DNA from: an uncultured Leifsonia sp.
GTDB taxonomy: Bacteria; Actinomycetota; Actinomycetes; Actinomycetales; Microbacteriaceae
Length of the DNA stretch: 49,569 bases
Assembly (NCBI RefSeq): GCF_945957465.1
Contig: NZ_CAMFLC010000029.1
Location: 1 to 49,569 of the forward strand
Reading direction: 5' to 3'
Shown: piece after piece, positions 1 to 8,389 of the stretch
Layout of the letters: each line of letters opens with the position of its first letter
How positions within the stretch are numbered: position 1 is the first letter of the stretch
Position numbers and translations under genes: made by a program
The notes under the pieces: generated by a model
Seen by the model: only the letters and a program-made list of their open reading frames with translations
Told to the model about the DNA's origin: nothing
Database searches by the model: none

Positions 1-66
1 CGCACCCCTCGCGCACCCCTCGCGCACCCCTCGCGCACCCCTCGCGCACCCCTCGCGCACCCCTCG
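1..66. repeat. Tandem repeat at contig edge, 11-nt unit x6
   Basis: Six exact head-to-tail copies of CGCACCCCTCG fill the first 66 bases. The unit resembles the outer end of the 57-nt palindromic elements found elsewhere in the window (GCGTGCCCCTCG). The contig starts inside the array, so the true copy number is unknown, and the array may be why assembly stopped here. Confidence 0.9.
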
Positions 67-334
67 GCGGCGCCTCATGCGCCCTTCGCTCGGCCTTCGG
101 CGCCCCCTCGGCCGTCATGTCGGTTGCCATGGGCCGCGTGGCGCCGATTTCGAGCGAAGGGGCGCCGAAGGGCGCCGAAATGCCCTTATAACGGCACTTT
201 AGGGGCGTTTGCGTGCCCCTCGGGTGCCCCTCGCGGGCCCCTCGAGCGGTCCTTCGGCGGCCCCTCGGCGGGCCCCCGGGGCCCCTCAGGCGGCGGCTCG
301 GCGCGAGGAGCGCTGCCGGGCGTCTTCGACGCCG
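67..334. other. Non-coding low-complexity region rich in CCCCTCG
   Basis: No convincing gene is visible. After the edge array the sequence is built from many diverged copies of a CCCCTCG or CCCTTCG core, especially around 205-300, on either side of a full-length palindromic element at 166-222. Short open frames here have biased, repetitive composition and no family match. The region lies downstream of the minus-strand gene ending at 335, so it probably holds its 3' flank. Confidence 0.6.
166..222. repeat. 57-nt palindromic element, copy 1 (degenerate)
   Basis: Begins CGAAGGGCGC and ends GCGTGCCCCTCG, with total length 57 nt like the other four copies. About 19 of 28 arm positions pair. Its right half (TTTAGGGGCGTTTGCGTG followed by CCCCTCG) is nearly identical to the right half of the perfect copy at 8254-8310. 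Confidence 0.7.
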
Positions 335-1243
335 CTACATCCCACGCGGGGGCATGTTTTCGCGGCCTGGGACGAGCCTCCCGACCCGACGGATCAGCTC
401 GGCCGGAGTGCGGAGGTCGTCTGCGGTCACGCGGATCATCCTCCAGCCGAGATCCTCCACCCGTTCGCGGCGGCGGATGTCCTTCTGCCAGGTCTGACGG
501 TCGACACGATGGACGTCGCCTTCATACTCGAGGGCGACGCGCGCGTGCGGGTACGCGAGGTCGATGCGGGCGACGAACGCTCCGGACGCATCGCGCAGTT
601 CGTGATTGAGCAGTGGCACGGGGAGTCCGGCATCGGCGAGCAGCAGTCGCAACCGCGACTCGCCGGGTGATTCGGCTCCGTGCCTGATCGATCCGATCGC
701 CTCGCGGGCCCGGCCGATGCCCCGGCGGCCCGGCGCGGCGGCGATGGCGCGCGCCAGCGCGAGGCGATCGCTGAGAGGAGTCTCGCCACCGACGAGGAAG
801 TCGCCTGCGACCACCAGCGCATCGCGACCGAGCAGCTGGGCGAGGTCGAGCCAGGTCTGCTCGGGGGTCGTCACCGGCAGACCGTGGACCGTCCGGGTCT
901 CCCAGCGCGAGAGCTTGTGGCCGACGTACCCGCGGATGGCGGGCGCGCGAGCCGGGGCGCGGACCGTGACGTGGATGAGGTCGCCGACGCCGGGCAGCGG
1001 CACACCGTAGAGCAGCGCCGCGGTGGTGTGGCTGAACGCGAAGTCGAGGGGCCGGTGCAGTGCGTAGGCACGGCAGCGCGCGATGAGTCCGTCCGCCTCC
1101 ACCGAGACGCGCGTTCCGCGCACGGGAGTCAGCAGATCGCCTCCGCGGAGCCGCTTGCGCCCCACGCCGCCCGCGGTCGCGGCTGTGACGGTGAACGCGG
1201 AGTCGAGGAGGTGCGGTGGAAGTGGGCTGCGCTGTCGTGCCAT
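335..1243 (-). CDS. AbiEi-like / DUF559 (Vsr-fold) domain protein
   Basis: A protein of about 302 residues. The C-terminal third has the look of the DUF559/Vsr-like PD-(D/E)XK fold: a GESRLR motif, then ARIDLAYP, then VALEYEGDVHR, and a final strand-helix ending near DLRTPAELIRRV. The N-terminal part resembles the AbiEi-type region common in actinobacterial proteins of this architecture (LTPVRGTRVSV, then SHTTAALLYGVPLP). Such proteins are numerous in Microbacteriaceae and mostly uncharacterised; nuclease activity is only inferred, and no toxin partner lies beside it. The ATG at 1243 is chosen because a CAGGGT box sits exactly 7 nt upstream, the leaderless spacing seen at other genes here; an in-frame GTG at 1252 is the alternative. 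A 57-nt palindrome lies just upstream. Confidence 0.75.
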   Translation of the reverse strand: MARQRSPLPPHLLDSAFTVTAATAGGVGRKRLRGGDLLTPVRGTRVSVEADGLIARCRAYALHRPLDFAFSHTTAALLYGVPLPGVGDLIHVTVRAPARAPAIRGYVGHKLSRWETRTVHGLPVTTPEQTWLDLAQLLGRDALVVAGDFLVGGETPLSDRLALARAIAAAPGRRGIGRAREAIGSIRHGAESPGESRLRLLLADAGLPVPLLNHELRDASGAFVARIDLAYPHARVALEYEGDVHRVDRQTWQKDIRRRERVEDLGWRMIRVTADDLRTPAELIRRVGRLVPGRENMPPRGM

Positions 1244-1302
1244 GCGCGCCACCCTGCCAGACCGGAGGCACCGCTCCCGGAGTTATCCACAGCGCCCGGC
1301 GT

Positions 1303-1359
1303 CGAAGGGCGCGTAGGCGCCCTCAAAACGGCGCTATAGGGACATTAAGGCGCCCTTCG
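1303..1359. repeat. 57-nt palindromic element, copy 2
   Basis: Begins CGAAGGGCGC and ends GCGCCCTTCG, exactly 57 nt. The outer 10 bp pair perfectly, and about 18 of 28 arm positions pair overall. It lies 28 nt beyond the stop codon of the lacI-type gene, a position suited to a transcription terminator. Confidence 0.8.
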
Positions 1360-1387
1360 GCGGAGGGGAAGAGCCATCCCACCCGCG

Positions 1388-2386
1388 CTACGCCGGCGGT
1401 GCCGTGCTCGCGCGGCGGACCAGGCGCGTCGGGAGGCGGACGTGCGTCGGATCGGGCGTCTCGCCCGACATCAGCGCGACGACCAGCTCCGCAGCCGCGG
1501 CGCCGAGCCGCCCCATCGGCTGGCGCACGGTGGTCAGCGGCGTCGAGAACCGCGATGCCTCCGGGATGTCGTCGAAGCCCACCACCGAGAGGTCGCGGGG
1601 CACCTCCAGCCCGAGCTCGTGCGCGACCTCGATCACGACGATCGCCGAGAGATCGTTGGCTGCGAAGATCGCGCTCGGGCGCTCGGGGGCGGCCAGCAGC
1701 CGCCGGGCGGCCTCCCGTGCGCTCTCCTGCTCGTAATTGCCGACGCCCACGATGGCGGGGTCGTACGGGATGCCGGCCTCGGCGAGTGCGCGGCGGTAGC
1801 CGGCGTCGCGGGCCGCCGACGAGCGGAGGTCCGGCCGGCCGGCCACGAAGCCGATGCGCCGGTGGCCGAGGCCGATCAGGAAGTCGACGGCGCTGCGCGC
1901 CCCGCCGAAGCTGTCCGACTCCACCGTGGGCAGGTCGGCGCGGCCGGTGTGCGGGTCGACCGCCACGATCGGGACGTCGGCGTTGGCGTTGACGACCGTC
2001 GGTGTCACCATGATGACGCCGTCGATGAGGGTTCCGCTCAAGCGGCTGAGCGACCGCCGCTCCCAGCCTTCCTGCGCGAGCTGGCGGGAGCCGCTGTAGG
2101 CGAGGAGGTCGTAGCGGGACTCGGCGAGCGCCGCCCCGACGCCCTTGAGCACCTCCGCGCTGAAGGGCTCGAAGTCGGCGACCAGCACCCCGATCACGCC
2201 CGTCTGCCGCGAGCGCATGCTGCTGGCGACCAGGCTGGACTCGTAGCCGAGCTCCTCCACGACCTGGAGGACGCGCTCGGCCGTGTGGGAGGCCACGCCG
2301 TAGCGGCCGTTGACCGCCTTCGACACGGTCGCGGCGGACACACCGGCCGCCTCGGCCACGTCGTTGATGGTTGGTCGTCGTCCCAT
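1388..2386 (-). CDS. LacI-family transcriptional regulator
   Basis: About 332 residues, normal for the family. The N-terminus reads RPTINDVAEAAGVS then AATVSKAVNGR, the typical LacI helix-turn-helix and hinge, followed by a periplasmic-binding-protein-like effector domain (GVIGVLVADFEPF, then GFVAGRPDLR, then AIFAANDLSA and LSVVGFDDIPEA). The ATG at 2386 is preferred because it gives the standard MGRRPTINDV start; an in-frame start six codons upstream is possible. It is divergent from the sugar ABC transporter and GH3 genes, so it most likely represses them and itself, with a sugar released by the glycosidase as inducer. Two LacI-type palindromes lie in the shared intergenic region. A 57-nt palindrome follows the stop codon. 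Confidence 0.93.
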   Translation of the reverse strand: MGRRPTINDVAEAAGVSAATVSKAVNGRYGVASHTAERVLQVVEELGYESSLVASSMRSRQTGVIGVLVADFEPFSAEVLKGVGAALAESRYDLLAYSGSRQLAQEGWERRSLSRLSGTLIDGVIMVTPTVVNANADVPIVAVDPHTGRADLPTVESDSFGGARSAVDFLIGLGHRRIGFVAGRPDLRSSAARDAGYRRALAEAGIPYDPAIVGVGNYEQESAREAARRLLAAPERPSAIFAANDLSAIVVIEVAHELGLEVPRDLSVVGFDDIPEASRFSTPLTTVRQPMGRLGAAAAELVVALMSGETPDPTHVRLPTRLVRRASTAPPA

Positions 2387-2434
2387 GACCGAGCAGCATA
2401 GCAACCTGGAAAAGGATTTCGAAAAGGATTTCGA

Positions 2435-2470
2435 AAACGTTTGACACCCGTCAGAAGCGCTTGCGACACT
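2435..2470 (+). promoter_or_regulatory. Promoter with two LacI-type operators before the sugar ABC operon
   Basis: A TTGACA -35 box (2441-2446) is followed 18 nt later by GACACT (2465-2470) as a possible -10. Two perfect 8-nt palindromes with the central CG typical of LacI-family sites flank or overlap it: AAACGTTT at 2435-2442 covering the -35, and AAGCGCTT at 2455-2462 inside the spacer. Just upstream, AAAAGGATTTCG is repeated in tandem (about 2410-2433). This arrangement fits repression by the divergent LacI-type regulator. Confidence 0.7.
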
Positions 2471-2623
2471 GACACGGTCCGGTCAGCCTCCCGGACCCCG
2501 ACGAGTCCGCAGATCGGCGACGGCGAGAGGCTTCGCCCGTCCGAACAACCCGCGCGGACTCCTGTCACCGGGCATCGACGAACACGTGGATGCCGCTCAA
2601 CGAAGAGAACAGGTTGGAATCAC

Positions 2624-3910
2624 ATGAAAGCCAAGAAGCTCCTCATCGGAGCAGCTGTCCTGGCCGCCGGCTCGCTCGCACTCACTGCCTGCAGCGGCAC
2701 CAACGACAGCTCAAGCAACGGCAAAGTCACCATGTCGCTCTGGCAGAACTCCACCACGGGGCCCGGCCAGCAGTACTGGAAGGACGCGATCGCGGCGTTC
2801 GAGAAGAAGAACCCCAACGTCACCATCAAGATGCAGTCGATCCAGAACGAGGACCTCGACGGCAAGCTCCAGACGGCGCTGAACTCGGGTGACGCCCCCG
2901 ACATCTTCCTGCAGCGCGGCGGCGGCAAGATGGCCGCCATGGTGCAGGCCGGCCAGCTGATGGACCTCACCGACAAGGTGTCCTCCGACACCAAGAAGGT
3001 CATCTCCGCCGGCTCGTTCAAGGCGGAGACCTACCAGGACAAGGTGTGGGCGATGCCGCTCGCGGTCCTGCCCGGCGGCCTGTTCTACAGCCAGGACCTC
3101 TTCAAGGCGGCCGGGATCACCGAGGCTCCCAAGACCATCGACGACCTCAGCTCCGACGTGCAGAAGCTGAAGGCCACGGGCGTCGCCCCGATCGCCCTCG
3201 GCGCCAAGGACGCCTGGCCCGCCGCGCACTGGTTCTACTGGTTCGCGCTTCGCGAGTGCGCCCCTGCCACCATGGAGAAGACCGCCGACTCGAAGAGCTT
3301 CAGCGACCCGTGCTGGACGAAGGCCGCTCAAGACCTCCAGGACTTCGCCGCGCAGAAGCCGTTCAACGACGGCTTCCTGACCACCTCCGCCCAGCAGGGC
3401 GCCGGCTCGTCGGCCGGTCTGGTGGCCAACCACAAGGCCGCGATGGAGCTCATGGGCGCCTGGGACCCGGGAGTGATCGCCTCGCTCACGCCCGACCAGA
3501 AGCCCCTGCCCGACCTCGGCTTCTACCCCTTCCCGGAGCTGTCCGGCGGCAAGGGTGAGCCCGGCTCGATCATGGGCGGCGTCGACGGCTACTCCTGCTC
3601 GGTGAAGGCTCCGAAGGAGTGCGCCGACTTCCTCAACTTCATCGCCACCACGCCGCAGCAGATCAACTACTACAAGGCCTTCAACTCTCCGCCGGTCAAC
3701 ACCGAGGCGCAGAAGCAGGTCACCGAGCCCTACCTGAAGGAAGTGCTGTCCGCCTACAACAAGGCTCCGTACGTCTCGCAGTGGCTCGACACGGTCCTCG
3801 GCCAGAACATCGGCAACGCGCTGAACGTCGCCGTGGTCGACATGCTCGCCGGCAAGACCGACGCCAAGGGCATGATCCAGGCCGCGAACGACGCCGCGAA
3901 GAAGGGCTGA
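2624..3910 (+). CDS. Sugar ABC transporter substrate-binding lipoprotein
   Basis: 428 residues. The N-terminus MKAKKLLIGAAVLAAG leads to a lipobox ending LTAC with the lipidated Cys at residue 23, so the mature protein is anchored outside the membrane. The body has the family 1 extracellular binding protein pattern (ITLW-like VTMSLWQNS, DIFLQRGGGKMAAM, GVAPIALGAKDAWPAAHW). The ATG at 2624 is chosen because the signal peptide starts there; the open frame extends upstream without any signal. A weak AGGTTGG lies upstream. It is the first gene of an operon with two permeases and a GH3 glycosidase. The likely ligand is a beta-linked gluco- or xylo-oligosaccharide, inferred only from the neighbours. 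Confidence 0.93.
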   Translation: MKAKKLLIGAAVLAAGSLALTACSGTNDSSSNGKVTMSLWQNSTTGPGQQYWKDAIAAFEKKNPNVTIKMQSIQNEDLDGKLQTALNSGDAPDIFLQRGGGKMAAMVQAGQLMDLTDKVSSDTKKVISAGSFKAETYQDKVWAMPLAVLPGGLFYSQDLFKAAGITEAPKTIDDLSSDVQKLKATGVAPIALGAKDAWPAAHWFYWFALRECAPATMEKTADSKSFSDPCWTKAAQDLQDFAAQKPFNDGFLTTSAQQGAGSSAGLVANHKAAMELMGAWDPGVIASLTPDQKPLPDLGFYPFPELSGGKGEPGSIMGGVDGYSCSVKAPKECADFLNFIATTPQQINYYKAFNSPPVNTEAQKQVTEPYLKEVLSAYNKAPYVSQWLDTVLGQNIGNALNVAVVDMLAGKTDAKGMIQAANDAAKKG

Positions 3911-3921
3911 GAGGCCGCACT

Positions 3922-4989
3922 GTGAGCAACACCCGCGAGTCAACCTCGACCGTGCACGCGTCGACGGCGGATCTCGCGCAGCACGACGGGAGCGGCGCAG
4001 CCGCGTCGCTCCCGTCGCAGCCGCGCCGCCGCCGCGGCGCGGGCTGGGGCCTCCGCGCCGAGATCCTCCTCCTGGCCGGCCCCGCCGTCATCGTCTTCCT
4101 GGCGTTCGTCATCTTCCCCGTCGTGATGGCCGCTTACTACGGCTTCTTCCGCTGGGCGGGCTACGGTACGCCCACCGACTTCGTCGGCCTCCAGAACTAC
4201 GCCGTCATCCTCACCGACCCCGCCTTCCTGGCGGCCCTCGGCCACAACGCCTTCATCGTCGTGATGTCGATCGTCATCCAGGGCCCGATCGCCATCCTCC
4301 TGGCGCTCCTGCTCAACCGGCGGATGAAGGGCCAGTCGATCATCCGCGTGCTGATCTTCGTGCCCTATGTCATCTCGGAGGTCGTGGTCGGCACCGGCTG
4401 GAGCCTGATGCTCGCCACCAACGGCGCGCTCAACGGCTTCCTGCACAACGTCGGCCTGGGCTCATGGGCCCACGACTGGCTGTCCGACCCGAACATCGCC
4501 ATCTGGACCCTGATGGGCATCCTGACCTGGAAGTACGTCGGCTTCGCCGTCATCCTCTTCCTCGCCGGCCTGCAGGGCATCCCGGAGGAGCTGTACGAGG
4601 CCGCCGCCCTCGACGGCGCGTCGTACTGGCAGATCCAGCGCAGGATCACCCTCCCGCTGCTCGGCCCGACCCTGCGCATCTGGGCGTTCCTCTCGATCAT
4701 CGGCGCACTGCAGCTGTTCGACCTCGTCTACATCATCTGGGGCCAGTACGTGGCCTCCACCGCCGGCACCTCGACGATGGCGACCTACATGGTGGCCAAC
4801 GGCCGCAACGCCGGCAACTTCGGCTACGGCAACGCGGTCGCCGTCGTGATCTTCCTCATCTCCCTGATCGTCGCCCTCGTCTACCAGCGCTTCGTCCTCC
4901 GCCGCGACACCGCGGGAGCCGTCACGACCGCCAAGAACGCCGAGCGCAAGGGCCGCCGCAACAGGGCCGCTCAAGAAAGGACGGCGTGA
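3922..4989 (+). CDS. Sugar ABC transporter permease (MalF/UgpA type)
   Basis: 355 residues, starting at GTG 3922, 11 nt after the binding protein stop. After a cytoplasmic tail of about 45 residues there are about six membrane segments (for example ILLLAGPAVIVFLAFVIFPV and VIFLISLIVALVYQ). The EAA loop that contacts the ATPase is clear (EELYEAAALDGASYW, then ITLPLLGPT). This is the first permease of a CUT1-type importer. Its stop codon overlaps the start of the second permease by one base. No ATPase gene is present in the operon, which is usual in actinobacteria where one MsiK-type ATPase serves several sugar importers. Confidence 0.94.
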   Translation: MSNTRESTSTVHASTADLAQHDGSGAAASLPSQPRRRRGAGWGLRAEILLLAGPAVIVFLAFVIFPVVMAAYYGFFRWAGYGTPTDFVGLQNYAVILTDPAFLAALGHNAFIVVMSIVIQGPIAILLALLLNRRMKGQSIIRVLIFVPYVISEVVVGTGWSLMLATNGALNGFLHNVGLGSWAHDWLSDPNIAIWTLMGILTWKYVGFAVILFLAGLQGIPEELYEAAALDGASYWQIQRRITLPLLGPTLRIWAFLSIIGALQLFDLVYIIWGQYVASTAGTSTMATYMVANGRNAGNFGYGNAVAVVIFLISLIVALVYQRFVLRRDTAGAVTTAKNAERKGRRNRAAQERTA

Positions 4990-5870
4990 TGACCACTCTC
5001 ACCGCCCCCTCCACCCGTCGCTCGCGCTCCGCGCGCAAGGCCGAGCGCAAGGCCCTGCCGTGGGGTTCTCCGGCCGTCTACTTCATCGCGCTGATCGTCA
5101 TCGCGCTGATGATCGTGCCGATCGCGTACATCATCATCGGCGGATTCCGCACCAACTCGCAGATCACGGTCGATCCGGCCGGCTTCCCGAACCCGTGGAA
5201 CCCGGCGAACTACGTGAACGTCCTCACCGGAGGAGTGTTCTGGGGCCAGGTGCTGAACTCGACGATCGTCGCGCTGGTCACGACCGTCGGCGCCGTCGCA
5301 CTCGGTCTGATGGCCAGTTACGTGCTCGCCCGCTACCCGTTCCGCGCCAACGGCTTCCTGTATGCGCTGTTCGCCGCCGGGCTGATGTTCCCGATCACGG
5401 TCGCCATCACGCCGCTCTACATCGTCGTGCGCAACCTCGGCCTGATGAACTCGCTCGCCGGCGTCATCATCCCCCAGATCGCGTTCGCCCTGCCGACGAC
5501 GATCATCATCCTGGTGCCGTTCCTGCGGGCGATCCCCGACGAGATCCAGGAGGCCGCGTTCATCGACGGCTGCAGCCGCCTGGGCTTCTTCTTCCGGATG
5601 GTGCTGCGGCTGTCGCTGCCCGGTGTCATCACCGTGGGGATCCTGGCGTTCATCGCCAGCTGGAACAGCTACCTGCTGCCCTTGTTCATCCTCAACGACC
5701 AGGCCACGTTCACCCTCCCGCTGGGCGTTCAGGCGTTCTCGTCGCAGTACGCGACGGACACCTCGAAGGTGCTGGCCTTCACCTCCCTCTCGATGATCCC
5801 GGCCCTGATCTTCTTCAGCCTGTTCGAGCGCCGCATCGTCGGCGGTCTGACCGGCGCGGTCAAGGGCTGA
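4989..5870 (+). CDS. Sugar ABC transporter permease (MalG/UgpE type)
   Basis: 293 residues. The ATG at 4989 shares its A with the stop codon of the preceding permease (TGATG), indicating translational coupling; AAGAAAGGA lies just upstream. About six membrane segments begin at FIALIVIALMIVPIAYIII. The EAA motif reads DEIQEAAFIDGCSRLGFFF. It pairs with the MalF-type permease to form the membrane channel of the importer. Substrate not determinable from sequence; context suggests an oligosaccharide cleaved by the GH3 enzyme encoded 45 nt downstream. Confidence 0.94.
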   Translation: MTTLTAPSTRRSRSARKAERKALPWGSPAVYFIALIVIALMIVPIAYIIIGGFRTNSQITVDPAGFPNPWNPANYVNVLTGGVFWGQVLNSTIVALVTTVGAVALGLMASYVLARYPFRANGFLYALFAAGLMFPITVAITPLYIVVRNLGLMNSLAGVIIPQIAFALPTTIIILVPFLRAIPDEIQEAAFIDGCSRLGFFFRMVLRLSLPGVITVGILAFIASWNSYLLPLFILNDQATFTLPLGVQAFSSQYATDTSKVLAFTSLSMIPALIFFSLFERRIVGGLTGAVKG

Positions 5871-5914
5871 GCGCGTCCCGCGCCCGTCGGACATCCCGTA
5901 CGCAGGAAAGAAGC

Positions 5915-8227
5915 ATGACTACTGACAACCTCCCGGCCGTATCCGAGCGGGTCCGCCGCCTGCTGAGCGAGATGACGCTCGAAGAGAAGCTCGCGCAGAT
6001 CGTCGGCTACTGGGTCGACAAGGGCGACGACAACGTCGCGCCGCTCGACGGCGAGATGACGACGGGTCAGACGTACGCAGAGGCGACGGCGGCCGGGATC
6101 GGGCATCTGACCCGCGTCTACGGCACCCGCCCGGTCGACCCGGTGGAGCGCGCGAGCTGGCTGTGGTCGGAGCAGCGCCGCCTGCGGGAGCAGACCCGTC
6201 TCGGCATCCCCGCGCTGGTGCACGAGGAGTGCCTGACCGGGCTGGCGGCGTGGAAGGCAGCGACCTTCCCGACGCCCCTGGCCTGGGGCGCCGCATTCGA
6301 TCCCGCGCTGGTGGAGGAGGTGGGCGCCGCGATCGGGGCGTCCATGCGCGAGCTCGGCATCCACCAGGGCCTCGCCCCGGTGCTCGACGTGATCCGCGAC
6401 CCGCGCTGGGGCCGGGTGGACGAGTGCATCGCAGAGGACCCGTACGTGGTCGGGACGATCGGAACCGCGTACGTCCGCGGCCTGCAGTCGTCCGGGGTGC
6501 ACGCGACGCTCAAGCACTTCGTCGGCTACTCGGCATCGCAGGCGGGCCGCAACCACGCACCGGTGCACGCCGGGACGCGCGAGGTGCGGGATGTGCTGCT
6601 GCCGCCGTTCGAGATGGCGATCCGCGACGGCGGCGTGCGCTCGGTGATGAACTCGTACGCCGAGATCGACGGGGTGCCCGTCGCGGCGAACCCCGAATAT
6701 CTCACCGGCGTGCTCCGCGACGAGTGGGGCTTCGACGGGACCGTCGTGGCCGACTACTTCTCGGTCGCCTTCCTGCACACCATGCACCGCATCGCGGCCG
6801 ACCGCGGCGAGGCCGCGGAGCTGGCCCTGGCCGCGGGCATCGATGTCGAGCTGCCGACGGGTGACGCGTTCCTCGCACCGCTCGCCGACCGCATCCGCGC
6901 CGGCCTCGCCGACGAGGCGCTCGTCGACCGGGCGGTGCTGCGGCTGCTCGCGCAGAAGGAGGAGCTCGGTCTGCTCGACGAGACCTTCGACACTCCGCCG
7001 GCTTCGGTCGACCTGGACTCCCCCGCACACCGCGCGCTCGCGCTGCGGCTCGCCGAGGAATCGCTCGTGCTGCTCACCAACGACGGCACGCTGCCCCTCG
7101 AGGGGGACAGCGCCGCCGCGCGGATCGCCGTCGTCGGGCCCAATTCCGACGCGGCGGAAGCGCTCATGGGCTGCTACTCGTTCGCGAACCATGTGCTCGC
7201 CCATCACCCGGAGGTGCCGCTCGGCTTCGAGCTGCCCTCGATCCTGGCGGGACTGCGCGAGGAGTTCCCGGCCGCCGAGCTGGTGCACGCCCGCGGCTGC
7301 GATGTCGAAGGCGACGACCGTTCCGGCATCGTCACCGCCGTGAGCGCCGCCGCCGACGCCGACGTGGCCGTCGTCGTCGTGGGCGACCGCGCGGGTCTCT
7401 TCGGCCGCGGCACGGTCGGCGAGGGCAACGACGTCGAGAGCCTGGAACTGCCCGGCGTGCAGCGCGAGCTGGTGGAGGCGGTCGTCCGCACCGGCACGCC
7501 CACCGTCGTGGTCGTGCTCTCCGGCCGGCCGTACGCGATCGACTGGGCGGTGGAAGGCCTGGACGCCCCGGCCGCCGTGCTGCAGGCCTTCTTCCCCGGC
7601 GAGGAGGGCGGCCGCGCGATCGCCGCGGTGCTCTCCGGACGCGTCGCTCCCTCGGGCCACCTCCCCGTCTCGCTGCCGCGGTCGGCCGGCGCCCAGCCGT
7701 ACTCGTACCTCCACCCGCTGCTGGGCGGCCCGTCTGACGTGACGAGCGCCGACAGCACGCCCGTGCTGCCGTTCGGGCACGGCCTGAGCTACACGACGTT
7801 CGAGCGCAGCGGACTGGAGGCCGACGCGACGGTCGCCGCCGGCGCCGAATTCGAGGCGCGCGTGACCGTCCGCAACACCGGTGACCGCGCGGGCACCGAC
7901 CTGGTGCAGCTCTACGCGCGCGACGTGTTCGCCAGCGTGACGCGTCCGGTCGCCCAGCTGCTCGGCTACGCCCGCGTCGTGCTGGAGCCGGGCGAGGAGG
8001 CCGTCATCGCCTTCCAGGTCCCGACGGCCCGGCTGGCCTTCACCGGCCGCGACGGCGTGCGCATCGTGGAGCCCGGAGACGTGGAGCTGTGGGTCGGCCC
8101 GTCGTGCGCGCAGCGCGAGACGGTCGCGGCCATCGCGGTGGCGGGCCCGACGCACGCGGTCACGCCGGCCGACGGCCGCCTCGTGCGCGTCTCGGTCTCG
8201 GCTCCCGCTCCCGCCGAGCTCGCCTGA
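5915..8227 (+). CDS. Glycoside hydrolase family 3 (beta-glucosidase or beta-xylosidase)
   Basis: 770 residues. The ATG at 5915 follows AGGAAAGAAG. The order is a GH3 N-terminal barrel (KLAQIVGYWVDKG, then DPRWGR, then LKHFVGYSASQAGRN), the catalytic nucleophile Asp280 in GTVVADYFSV, the GH3 C-terminal sandwich (VVVVGDRAGLFGRGTVGEG), and a fibronectin-III-like C-terminal domain (GTDLVQLYARD). No signal peptide is visible, so it is probably cytoplasmic and cleaves sugars brought in by the ABC importer. The GIDVELPTGDAF segment and the short linker resemble cytoplasmic beta-xylosidases or beta-glucosidases; I cannot separate the two by eye. A perfect palindromic element follows 26 nt after the stop. 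Confidence 0.92.
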   Translation: MTTDNLPAVSERVRRLLSEMTLEEKLAQIVGYWVDKGDDNVAPLDGEMTTGQTYAEATAAGIGHLTRVYGTRPVDPVERASWLWSEQRRLREQTRLGIPALVHEECLTGLAAWKAATFPTPLAWGAAFDPALVEEVGAAIGASMRELGIHQGLAPVLDVIRDPRWGRVDECIAEDPYVVGTIGTAYVRGLQSSGVHATLKHFVGYSASQAGRNHAPVHAGTREVRDVLLPPFEMAIRDGGVRSVMNSYAEIDGVPVAANPEYLTGVLRDEWGFDGTVVADYFSVAFLHTMHRIAADRGEAAELALAAGIDVELPTGDAFLAPLADRIRAGLADEALVDRAVLRLLAQKEELGLLDETFDTPPASVDLDSPAHRALALRLAEESLVLLTNDGTLPLEGDSAAARIAVVGPNSDAAEALMGCYSFANHVLAHHPEVPLGFELPSILAGLREEFPAAELVHARGCDVEGDDRSGIVTAVSAAADADVAVVVVGDRAGLFGRGTVGEGNDVESLELPGVQRELVEAVVRTGTPTVVVVLSGRPYAIDWAVEGLDAPAAVLQAFFPGEEGGRAIAAVLSGRVAPSGHLPVSLPRSAGAQPYSYLHPLLGGPSDVTSADSTPVLPFGHGLSYTTFERSGLEADATVAAGAEFEARVTVRNTGDRAGTDLVQLYARDVFASVTRPVAQLLGYARVVLEPGEEAVIAFQVPTARLAFTGRDGVRIVEPGDVELWVGPSCAQRETVAAIAVAGPTHAVTPADGRLVRVSVSAPAPAELA

Positions 8228-8253
8228 CCCTTCCCCCCTTCGGCGCCTTCCGT

Positions 8254-8310
8254 CGAGGGGCACGCAAACGCCCCTAAAACCTGGTTTTAGGGGCGTTTGC
8301 GTGCCCCTCG
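8254..8310. repeat. 57-nt palindromic element, copy 3 (perfect inverted repeat)
   Basis: Two 28-nt arms (8254-8281 and 8283-8310) are exact reverse complements around a single central T. Outer ends are CGAGGGGCACG and CGTGCCCCTCG; the inner part reads CCCCTAAAACC then T then GGTTTTAGGGG. The element sits 26 nt after the GH3 stop and just before the bdhA promoter. It can form a very stable hairpin, so it probably ends transcription of the sugar operon, but its conserved length in five copies suggests a dispersed repeat family. Confidence 0.95.
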
Positions 8311-8345
8311 GCGACGGATCCTTTCGCGCGGAGACGCCCCGCGGG

Positions 8346-8351
8346 TAGGGT
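8346..8351 (+). promoter_or_regulatory. Probable -10 box for bdhA operon
   Basis: TAGGGT matches the TANNNT pattern. It leaves a leader of about 30 nt that carries GGAAGGAAG as the ribosome binding site for bdhA at 8390. No good -35 is visible. Confidence 0.45.
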
Positions 8352-8389
8352 GCGGGTGTGGGCGGGCGCGCCCGGGAAGGAAGCAGCCG

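Noticed and set aside
1-66. Possible CRISPR array at the contig start
   Set aside because: The 11-nt units are contiguous with no spacers, so it is a simple tandem repeat.
2711-3943. 410-codon minus-strand frame over the binding protein gene
   Set aside because: Antisense to a clear lipoprotein gene; composition rich in Arg, Gly, Val and His typical of shadow frames.
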